A stretch of 64,000 nt of DNA, taken from Closterium sp. NIES-65 (lineage: Eukaryota > Streptophyta > Zygnematophyceae > Desmidiales > Closteriaceae). This document shows, in pieces, positions 56,101 through 64,000 of this stretch (position 1 is the stretch's first letter; each line of letters opens with the position of its first letter). The stretch is taken from contig CANXME010002453.1 of assembly GCA_948144175.1 (NCBI GenBank), forward strand, positions 800,001-864,000. The letters run 5' to 3'. The notes beneath the pieces were generated by a model, which made no database searches, was not told the DNA's origin, and saw only the letters and a list, made by a program, of their open reading frames with translations. Position numbers and translations under genes: made by a program.

Positions 56101-56386
56101 CCCCCCCCCCCCCCCCCCGCTCTTCCTTGTACCAGGTCCCCCCCCGGTAGACCCCCTCCCCCCTTAGGGTCCTGCCCCTTCAGGTGTGTCCCAGGTAGAC
56201 GCGGTCGAGCCTGTCGAGGTTACTGGTGACTATGGTGCTGCTGAGGGTGCTGAGCCTGGGGGTGCTGCGACTGGGGGTGCTGAGCCTGGGGGTGCTGAGC
56301 ATGGGAGTGCTGAGCCTGCGGGTGCTGAGACTGGGGGTGCTGAGCCTGGGGGTGCTGAGCCTTGGGGTGCTGAGCCTGGGGGTGCT
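53141..56386 (+). pseudogene. Copia-E gag-pol, left arm (to the hinge)
   Basis: Gag starts at ATG 53141 (MATPSVLAFDAEGR). TAG 53200-53202 replaces the Trp of the WVDDLQ motif, and the frame shifts at a 21-base C-run (53601-53621). The next frame (from MYITLYYIVTRLPDSF) covers the Gly-rich tail, Cys/His cluster and protease LDSGASRSFF, until a small deletion near 55107 shifts it. Pre-integrase and integrase follow (MDVWGP near 55380; HSNRGGEF, where the usual HSDRGGEF Asp is Asn; SPQQNGIVERR). The hinge repeats stop at 56386 at the inverted junction. RT and RNase H absent. More damaged than its right-arm counterpart. Confidence 0.85.
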
Positions 56387-56427
56387 CTGTCTCGTGGCAG
56401 GGTACTCGTGGCGGGCTACTCGTGGCG
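56387..56427. other. Filler at the centre of the inverted repeat
   Basis: 41 bp between the Copia-E arms. It contains CTCGTGGC(A/G)GG three times at 14-bp spacing. The first part, CTGTCTCGTGGC, matches the RNase H region of this family (52184-52195 of Copia-D), so the filler is probably copied from the element's own 3' part. Confidence 0.6.
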
Positions 56428-59400
56428 GGCGGAAAACCCGGCGGCCGCTTCACCCTGAAGATCCACATGCCATTGACGATGTTCGCCCCAGGCGGGGGAA
56501 CCTCATCAACGTAGGTGCTTGTGGACTTCCAGAAAGCCATCTCTGTGTCCATAGTTGCCTGCCACTGAGAGGAGTAGGGTCCCTCTATCGCCTCCACGTA
56601 AGAGCGCGGAGTCGGGATGTCAAGTGCATCCGGGTCTCCCTCAGGGGTAAGCAGTACGGACACGAGATGACGTGAAGCAGCTGCCAGACACTGGAACTCC
56701 TCCTGCCTGTCCTCAAGGACGTCCGTGCCAAGGGCACACTCACCCCAGACGGACAGAGGACAGACAGACTCAGACTCAGCGACAAGACTAGCAGCGTAGT
56801 CTAGGCGACAGCGAGCAGCAAAGTCGACGAGCTCAATAACTAGGGCAGACGCAGCAGTGGACTCGAAAGAAGGGTCAGTGATGACAGTAGCAAGGAGACG
56901 CGTGACAGTAGGACTGGCACCACGAAGAGAGTTGGACTCCAGGTCGGCAAGAGCAGGAAGAGAGAACTCAAGAGGAGAAGGCAAAGGGGCATGCAGAGGA
57001 GCAGTGGACGGACGCAGAGACATCCTATGCGTGCCAGGGACAGGAGGAGGACGCTGACGCGAACCACGACCACTAGCGCGAGCAGCACGGACAGGCGACG
57101 CAGGGCGAGACGCAGGCTCACGACGCTCAGCAAGACCTCCAGTAGGACTAGAGTAGGGAGAAGGAGCAGGCAAAGGGGAGGTAGGCTGCAACTGTAACTC
57201 TGACAGGACAGGCTGTAGACACTCTAAAGAAGGAGGAGGAGGACCAGTAGAAGGCGGAAGACCAAGAACCTGCTGAAGGAGCGGAACGAAGTACGGTCGA
57301 GGCCGCGCGGCGACGCCAGACACAGCAGGGACAGCACCAGTACCCCCAGCACGAGCACCCGCTCCAGCAGCACCAGTAGTACCCCCAGCAGGACCGCCAG
57401 CAGTAGTCTCAGCGCCAACACCCTCAGCAGCACCAGCTCCAGTCGAACCCGCAGGCCCAGCAGCTCAAGTACTCCCAGAGCGAGCACATCCGGGACCCGC
57501 GACAGCAGCACCCTTAGTAGCCGAAGTACATCTAGCTCCAGCAGCACGGCTCCAGCGCCGGGCAAACCACTCGCGCAGCTCCTGTGGAGAGAGGGGCTCT
57601 CGCAGAGATGAAGAACCCTAAGAACCTCCAAGCGTAGCACCTCCAAGCTCAGCACCCCAAGGCTCAGCAACCCCAGGTGTAGCACTCCCAGGCACAGCAC
57701 CCCCAGGCTCAGCACCCCCAGTCGCAGCACCCCCAGGCTCAGCACCCTCAGCAGCACTAGAGTCACCAGTAATCTCGACAGGCTCGACCGCGTCTACCTG
57801 GGACACACCTGAAGGGGCAGGACCCTGAGGGGGGAGGGGGTTTGCCGGGGGGGGACTTGGTACAAGGAAGAGCGGGGGGGGGGGGAGGGACGGAGTGCGG
57901 TAGGGGAAGAGGCGGTAGTAGGGGACCGACTCGTCAAACGTGACGTCCTGGGAGGACAGAACATGGCGAGAGATGGGGTGGTAGAACTGCCACCCAGGCG
58001 CGTCAGGGGGAACCCCAGGAAGACGCAAGGAGCAGCACGAGGGGACAGCTTGTCCGCAGACAAGTCGCGGACAAACGCCCGAGATCCCCAGACCCGGAAC
58101 GCCGACGCATCGCCAACCTTCCCCGTCCACAGCAAGGCTGGGAAGGTCTCCGGCCTGGAGACCCTGGGGTGAAGGTTGATCTGATGCGCCGCGTACCTCA
58201 CCGCAAACGGCCACAGAAAATGGGGGGCAGACGCATGCATCATGGACGTACGAGCGACGTCCATGACCATGCCAATGCGGCGCTCAGCAATCCCATTTTG
58301 CTGCGGAGAGTCCGGAAGCTTGAAGGTCTGACGGATGTCTCGTGCGCGACAGTAGGCTCTCAGAAGGCCAGAGGAAAACTCTCCACCTCTGTCCGAGTGC
58401 AGACACAGAATTGGAAAGTCCAAGCCAAAGCTCTGCCTGAGCTGGAGACGAGCTGCGCGGATCCAGTCGATCAGCACCTCAGTGACATCACCCTTGCTGC
58501 GCAAGGGGAAGACCGCGGTGTAACGCGAGTAGTCATCAACAACGAGCAGGAAGTAGCGCTCGTGACCCTGTCCACGGACGCGGGCTGGGCCCCACACGTC
58601 CATGTGAAGCGTCTGCAGCGGGGCCTCTGTCGGAGGAAACTGGGAGGAGTGAGGGGCAGCCCGCTGGCGCCCCTCGACACAGGGGACACAGGTAGGGCCA
58701 GGCCCCTGAGGAAGGGGAGGGAGGGACCGGGGGAGACCAGAAACAAGAAGACGGGAGGCCATGCCTCTGAGACGAAGCAGAGAGGGGTGACCAAGGCGGT
58801 GGTTCAAGAGGAGCGTCTCATGAGACAGGAGACGACACGAACAGGGGGCAGACTCAGGACCAGACCTGGACGCTGCAGCAAACACCTGACCCAACGCAGC
58901 TACCCTACCAGACTCAGCAACTGGAGGAGACGTGGTGGTCAGTGTGTACAGGCTCGACCCCGGCTGACGTGTAAACGTAGCCAAGTGTCGGCCTGTGAGA
59001 GCCTCTGTGCAGTGCGTCACTCGCAGGCGAGCAATAGTGAACTGGTGCACTCCCCCATCCTGTAGGTCAGCACCACTCACCAAGTTCGTAGAGAACGAGG
59101 GGAGGTAGAGACCAGACAGGGTGCCAGAGGGAGCCGCCGGACACGGGAGGACTGTGGAGAAGTGAGACAGGACAGGACCCCGAGAGGGGTCAGCCAGAGA
59201 CACCGCAACCGGCCGACTAAGCGGCATGAGTGTCGTGCGGTCCCGAAAGAAGGAGCGAGAAGCCCCAGAGTCAAGGGTGAAGGTGAGGGAGGCCGAAGCC
59301 GACGCAGTACCTGAGAGCGCAGACTCACCAGTACCTGAGGATGCAGACGCACTAGCACCTAGAGCAGCAGCGTCGCAAGCACCTAGGGAAGCAGCCTCAC

Positions 59401-60856
59401 CAGTACCTAGAGCAGCAGTCTCAATGTTCGGATCGGGCGGGAACCACCGGTAACAGTCACCCTCATCACTAATAGTCACAGCATACATGGCAGAAAGAAT
59501 AGCATCAAAATCAAGATCATAGATGGCAACTCCCGCCCTAGACAGCTCGCCCCAGCGAGGGATCTCTGTGGCCTCAGGGAACTGGTGACGCCACGCGTCC
59601 GTCAGGCGGCCAAAGCAGCGGTGGGTGGGGTGCGCACCCCCACACTGCTCACCCACACGGTCGCCGGTGCGCAGGACGTAGGTGCATGGACCAAAACCCC
59701 CACCCCGCTGGCGTGGAGTGTACCACTCACGGAGCTGCTGAGGGGACAGGGTCTCACGACCGTGCTGCTGCTGCTGGCGCGGACCACCACCGGAGCCACT
59801 CCTCTGCGTATACCCGCGACCAGCTCCACCGCCACCTCTGCCGCCTCCGCCGCCTCCGCCACCACCGCCGCCTCCGCCACCACCGCCGCCTCCGCTACCA
59901 CCGCCGCCTCCGCTCCCTCCGCCACCGCCGCCGCCTCCGCCTCCATTGCTGCCACCGGTATCCCCACCCCCTCCACCACTCCCACCACCACCCCCACTCC
60001 CTCCGTCGCCTCCACCGCCACCTCCACCTCCCCCGCCAGCTCCTCCAGCGCCCTTGCCCCCCTTGACCCTGCCTGTGCGGCGCTTCCCCGAAGGGGCAGA
60101 CGCAGCACCGACCGACTCAAAACCAACGAGGTCGGCCGCAGCAGCAGAAGCAACAGAGGGCAAGAGGGAGGAGGGAGAACACCCCTCAAAGACAGGGGTG
60201 CGGGGGTCACCACGAGAGGCTCCTACAGCGACTATGCTCTTCTCCGCCGCTAGGAGGGCCTTCTCGAGGAGGTCAACGGTGAGAGTGGTGGGGCACACTG
60301 CGAGGAAGTGGTCCGTGACTACGCGAAGGGAGTCAGGGAGTCGGGTGACGATGTAGTAGAGGGTGATGTACATGGGGGGGGGGGGGGGGGGGGGGTTCTT
60401 GGCGCAGAAGTCAGCAGGAAGCGCAGCGTGGTAGCGAGTGTCACTAGTGCGGAGGTGCGTAATGAGGTCAGCGACTGTGGGAAAGGCAGCAAGGTCAGGG
60501 AAGAGGTACGGTAGCATGAGACGGCTCAGTGCAGCAGTGGCAGGGGAGGAGTAGCGTGCAACTACAGCGTCGTACAAGGTCTGAGCACTCTTGTACTGAC
60601 TAAAGTGCGCACGCTCGGAGGTAGGGAGGTGGCGACGCACAGCAAGACGTGCAGCAGCGTCGCGCGTGGCCCACTAGGAGCGAACAGTGGCGTCAGCATC
60701 AGCAGCAGGGGCAGGAGAAGCACCCGAGGTGAGGTCAAAGAGAGAGAAACCGTCTGCCCTATCGCACTGTAAGATCAGCTGCAGGTCATCTACCCAAACG
60801 TCAAAGTCAATGGCTCGACCCTCAGCGTCAAAAGCGAGGACACTAGGGGTAGCCAT
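56428..60856 (-). pseudogene. Copia-E gag-pol, right arm (long intact stretch, RT truncated)
   Basis: Gag starts at ATG 60856 (MATPSVLAFDAEGR). TAG 60674-60676 sits where sister copies have CAG (VRSQWATRD). From 60640 a 948-codon frame is uninterrupted because its C-run (22 bases, 60374-60395) is in frame. It covers gag, the Gly-rich tail, protease LDSGASRSFF, pre-integrase HRLGHPSLLRL and integrase (MDVWGP, HSDRGGEF, SPQQNGIAERR). It shifts frame near 58010 (end of integrase). The hinge and the pre-RT region (PYFVPLLQQVLGLPP) follow, then RT to IFRVKRPPGF at the junction. TAG-to-CAG comparison: here YSSQWQ is intact where Copia-2 and Copia-D have a stop. Confidence 0.88.
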
Positions 60857-60904
60857 GACCACAGTAGACTAGCAGTGCAAACAGTAGGGTGAGGGCAGTG
60901 CAGT

Positions 60905-61870
60905 GAAAGAGGCGCTGTGCTTACCGAACGGGGCAGCTCGGGCGGCTCGGCAGTAGGGCGGCTCGGTGGCTCGGCGGCTCGGCTACTGGGCGGCTGTGCG
61001 GCTCGGCTGCAGTGCGGCTCGGCGGCCTGGCGGCTCGGCTGCTGGGCGGCTCGGCTGCTGGGCGGCTCGGCTGCAGGGCGGCTCGGCTGCTCGGCTGCTC
61101 GGCGGCTCGGCGGCTCGGCGGCTCGGCGGCTCGGGCGGCTCGGCGGTGCTGCTGCAGGGCGGCGCGGCGGTCGGCTGCTCGGGAGGGTGAGGCGGCTCGG
61201 GCAGCTTGAGTGGCGGGCGGCGCTGCAGCAGGGGACGGGGCCGCAGGTCAGGACGGCAGGGCCGCAGGTGAGAGTGGCAAGGCCGCCGGTGAGAGCGGCG
61301 GGGCCGCCGGTGAGAGTGGCGGGGCCGCAGGTGAGAGCGGCGGGGCCGCAGGTGAGATCGGCGGGGCCGCAGGTGAGAGCGGCGGGGCCGCAGGTGAGAT
61401 CGGCGGGGCCGCATGTGAGAGCGGCGGGGCCGCAGATGAGAGCGGCGGGGCCGCAGGTAAGGGCGGCGGGGGCCGCAGGTAAGGGCGACGGGCCGCAGGA
61501 AGGGCGGCGGGCCGCAGGTGAAGGCGCCGGTGGCCGCAGGTAAGGGCGACGGGCCGCAGGAAGGGTGGCGGGCCGCAGGTGAGGGCGGCAAGGCCGTTAA
61601 AGGAACGGCGGGGCCGTGAGAAGGGCGGCGACGGGCCGCTGCAAGGGCGGCGACGGGCCGCTGCAAGGGCGGCTACGGGGCCGCTGGTGAAAGGGCAGCG
61701 GATCGGGGCCGCAAGGGCGGCTGATCGGGGCCGCGAGAGGCCGCTAGGGCGGCGCGACGTGGCCGTTAGGGCGGCGCGACGCGACCGTAAGGGCGGCGCG
61801 ACGGGCCGCTAAGGGCGACGCGACGGGTCACTAAGTGTGACGCGACGGGGCCGCTAAGAAGGGCGCAGCC
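60905..61870 (-). repeat. Copia-E leader repeats, right arm
   Basis: CGGCTCGGCTGCTGGG-type units (60935-61190) and GGGGCCGCAGGTGAGAGCGGC-type units of about 21 bp (61210-61470), then GGCCGC-rich sequence. It mirrors 44693-45457 plus 52924-53080 of the left arm. Confidence 0.85.
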
Positions 61871-61969
61871 CTAGGCGCGCTTCGGGCAGGGGCAGGACGC
61901 GCCCCGGGCAGGAAAAAAAAATCGGTGGGCCCTAGGATCAGTTCCCACGAGGGAACCTGCTCGATACCA

Positions 61970-62100
61970 TGAGAAAATGAGAACGAGAATGAATGAACTA
62001 TGAATGAAGTGGGTACAAGTACTAACCCTAATTGGGTTGTACCCCCTATGGGATACCCCACTACAGCCTACACAAAAGCATAAGCTATAATGTTCTGACA
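61970..62100 (-). repeat. Copia-E 5' LTR, right arm
   Basis: 131 bp, minus strand TGTCAGAACATTATAG... to ...TTTTCTCA, followed by TGGTATCGAGCAGGTTCCC (61969-61951). The flanking CGTCCACCATCG is the reverse complement of the left-arm flank. Confidence 0.9.
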
Positions 62101-62460
62101 TCGTCCACCATCGTTGCCGTGAACTTGGTCTCCTCCGAAGATTCTCCAATTTTCTCCAATGTCCCGCGGTCGCACACCGAGTGAGATGCACCGCTGTCCA
62201 CCAGTGCCTAGAGGCATCGCCCGTTGCAGATCACCTCGAGTAGTAATGGTTGCTGCTGCTCCGAGTAACCGTAGATGGTCTCGCTTATGGGATCGTAGGG
62301 TACGTCGAATAGATCATCCCTCGGTCCTGCGCTCGAAGCTGCTGACTCCATATCAGTTTTCAACTGAGTTGGGTTAGAAGGATTTGTCCGAGGCCGATTC
62401 AGCTTCGTCTTGGCCTGGAACCTTCCCCTAAGCCTTTGCAGCTGTGTAGGCTTCACCTGT
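62101..62460 (-). pseudogene. Gypsy-B protease start, right arm
   Basis: It reads LFDVPYDPISETIYGYSEQ, a TAG after NGRCL, then ALVDSGASHSVCDRG and ATMVD at the Copia-E boundary. The same TAG is present in the left arm, so it predates the inverted duplication. Confidence 0.8.
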
Positions 62461-62651
62461 GGGCAATTGGGAGCCTTAACACTGTGCTTCGGGGAGAGAA
62501 TATGAACTCCTTGGAACGCACAACCCTTTTCAACGCTCCGGAGTGGTTTGCCCAACTTCTCAGGTACCTGAATAATGTCTTAAGGCTTTTTCTTGGCCTT
62601 GAAATCTCCCCTAAATTCTTTAAAGGCTTGAAAACCTTGAGAGAAAATATT

Positions 62652-63902
62652 CTAACTCTCGGGGGTGTTCGGCTGGAGTTTCCCGATCGGTGCAGAGTCT
62701 TGTTTCGCGGAGCCTCCATTTGTCTCGGCGATTTCCCCTGTTGCTGGCCGGTCGTGGCGTTTTAAATTCGCGCCATCGTGTCCTCCTTTTTTCGCCATCG
62801 TGGATGTCGCACTGTTGTTGCCCTGCATCTCCGCTCGTGCCTTCTTCATTTTCCAACACGCCAAGAATCGATGTCCTGCTGCGCCGCAAAATTCGCACTT
62901 CTCATATTTTGTCGGCCGCTGCTTCGCGTCGATCTTGTCGATGTCCATTGGGTCGGCGGTCGTTGGTGGTGCCGATCGCTTCGTGCCAAACGATCGGTTC
63001 GGCACGTGGCGTCGTGTCTCGGGTTCACATCGCATCAGCGCATCGAATCTCTCTGCTGCACACACCACGTTGCGGGAGTTGTTGTTGTCAGAGGTCCACT
63101 GGTGATCTCCGATCGATCCTAGGGAAGGGTTACAGGCACGTTTGCCTGGGGGGTTATGGGCGCATTTACCCGCAACTGAAACAAGCCCTTTTATCCCAAT
63201 GGTCTAGTGGTTGGGATTCTGAAAGTTGTAGTTCGCGGCAATCACCTGTTGGCGGACTTCCATCTTTAGCCCCTCAGTATACGCTTGGATTTTTTCCCCT
63301 TCGGTCAGGTCGGTAATTCGGTTGAAGAGGTTATCCATCTGCTGCGTGTACTGTGTTACACTGCCGAACTGTTTATGCCGATGAATCTGCTGCCGCGCCA
63401 TGTAGCTGGAGTTGATTGGTTCGAAACGTTGAATTAAAGCTTCCCGAAACTGCGTCCATGACCCCTCGCCTCGGACCTCGTTGCTATTGTAAATCCACTC
63501 GAGTGCTGGGCCTCGTAACAGTGTCGCTGCGAGCCGAATCCGCATTGCATCGTGTGTCGGGGTCGTACAGCCAACGGCCTCGAAGTAAATTTCGAAAGTC
63601 GCAATGAATCGACGAACGTCAGTATCTCTTGCATTCGGATTGAACATCTCCGGTAGCCTCGGACGTGCCGCCTCAAGATTCACTGTAGCCGCTGCCGCTG
63701 CTGTTGGGTTAAGTGTCGGTGGCGCCGCTGCTGCTGCTGCTGACGTCGCTGTTGCATTCGCCGCTGCGTTCGCTGCTGCTATGGCGGCTGCCGACTGGTT
63801 CACGAGAAGCTCCTCTATTCTCCGGAGTGCCGCTCGCGTCTGGTCCAGGCCGGTGTATAACTCCGTAATTTTTCGTACGGAATTATCACCGTTTCCCTCC
63901 AT
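62652..63902 (-). pseudogene. Gypsy-B gag, right arm, split by a solo LTR
   Basis: From ATG 63902: MEGNGDNSVRKITELYTG, an Ala-rich segment, then a Retrotrans_gag-type domain (RRFIATFEIYFEAVGC, GPALEWIYNS, FREALIQRFEPINSS, YTQQMDNLFNRI). The solo LTR (63086-63224) interrupts it after VIAANYN. It continues NMVCAAERFDALMRCEP, a zinc knuckle CEFCGAAGHRFLAC, KMKKARAEMQ, GGSAKQDSAPIGK, to TAG 62652-62654. Apart from the LTR insertion the frame is clean. Gag would form the particle and bind element RNA. Confidence 0.85.
63086..63224 (+). repeat. Solo LTR of the miniature-element family
   Basis: 139 bp, TGTCAGAGG... to ...GATTCTGAAA, flanked by GTTGT (63081-63085 and 63225-63229). It shares TTATCCCAATGGTCTAGTGG, GGGGTTATGGGCGCA and the CCTGTAACC complement with the LTRs at 35784 and 36017. 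The left arm has the empty site (ACTACAACAACTACCG). Confidence 0.82.
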
Positions 63903-64000
63903 TTGGCGATTTACAGGAAGATTTGCGACGAAAATAATTGAATTCTAGGCTTTGGTCATCTTACTGTGAGTCAAATCAACTGTAGAAATGACAAGCGCTG
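63903..64000 (-). other. Leader of Gypsy-B upstream of its gag start
   Basis: AT-richer sequence before the gag ATG (minus strand). No LTR or primer site is visible before the window ends, so the 5' LTR lies outside. Confidence 0.5.

Larger units (their letters stand above)
36917..56386 (+). mobile_element. Copia-E, left arm (5' LTR to hinge; 3' part missing; hosts Copia-C and Copia-D)
   Basis: The LTR 36917-37048, primer site and leader start (37049-37133) continue after Copia-C at 44693-45457 and after Copia-D at 52924. Gag, protease, integrase and the GAEPGG hinge then stop at 56386. The missing RT, RNase H and 3' LTR are replaced by the inverted junction. Confidence 0.88.
56428..62100 (-). 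mobile_element. Copia-E, right arm (5' LTR to RT start; 3' part missing)
   Basis: On the minus strand: LTR 61970-62100, primer site beside it, leader repeats 60905-61870, gag-pol to the first RT segment (FRVKRPPG) at 56428. It extends about 1.2 kb further into pol than the left-arm copy. 3' LTR absent. Confidence 0.88.
35392..63390. repeat. Large inverted repeat (arms 35392-56386 and about 57640-63390)
   Basis: Both arms contain Gypsy-B gag and protease broken at the same base by the same Copia-E LTR. They then share Copia-E leader, gag, protease, integrase and hinge in opposite orientation. Subtracting insertions found in one arm only (with their target duplications), the arms are about 5.59 and 5.61 kb. 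The spacer is 56387 to about 57640. Sampled stretches of the two arms differ at few positions (two substitutions and one indel over the 131-bp LTR). Confidence 0.88.
62101..63902 (-). mobile_element. Gypsy-B, right arm (gag and protease start)
   Basis: On the minus strand: complete gag start (63902), gag, zinc knuckle, gag end, protease start, then Copia-E. It keeps the N-terminal half of gag that the left arm lacks. Confidence 0.85.

Overview
Organism and overall character. The window looks like nuclear DNA of a streptophyte (charophyte) green alga. Host exons are joined by GT-AG introns, the retroelement primer sites match plant-type tRNA-iMet and tRNA-Phe, and one Gypsy element carries a DNMT3-like cytosine methyltransferase, a gene capture that to my knowledge has been reported from charophyte retrotransposons. 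I favour a Closterium- or Chara-like genome, but genus is inference. More than 85% of the window is LTR retrotransposon sequence, much of it nested.

Layout. 159-1826: the 3' end of a host gene for a cysteine-rich EGF-like protein, with a 14-bp minisatellite in an intron. 2337-7505: Copia-1 (minus strand), internally deleted. 7506 to about 12600: a decayed Gypsy element with methyltransferase, reverse transcriptase, RNase H and integrase (plus strand). 14521-15590: the first two coding exons of a UDP-galactose-transporter-like gene with partial tandem duplications. 15935-25903: chromodomain Gypsy-1, split by Copia-2 (16493-23982, minus strand, target duplication TGAAC). 25904-28003: the 5' half of Copia-3 (minus). 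28004-31275: Gypsy-2. 31276-35391: mixed fragments (Gypsy-B, a Copia-C relative, an older LTR remnant).

From 35392 to 63390 lies a large inverted repeat. Each arm consists of Gypsy-B interrupted at the same protease position by the same Copia-E insertion. The left arm later received a 375-bp miniature LTR element (35784-36158), Copia-C (37134-44687) and Copia-D (45458-52918), all with 5-bp target duplications. The right arm received one solo LTR of the miniature family (63086-63224). With these removed the arms are about 5.59 and 5.61 kb, around a spacer of about 1.25 kb.

How it works together. None of the retroelements reads as fully intact. Copia-C is closest: one frame, two nonsense codons, both LTRs, primer site and purine tract. 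Copia-D has identical LTRs, yet carries five nonsense codons, a frameshift and an altered RT catalytic motif, so it probably moved using proteins supplied by another copy. Many nonsense codons are CAG-to-TAG changes, as expected from deamination of methylated cytosine. The strongest biological leads are the methyltransferase-bearing Gypsy, the miniature element with tRNA-Glu-like Pol III boxes across its LTR/primer junction, and the inverted repeat. All identities, repeat counts and boundaries come from reading by eye, not from alignment software.
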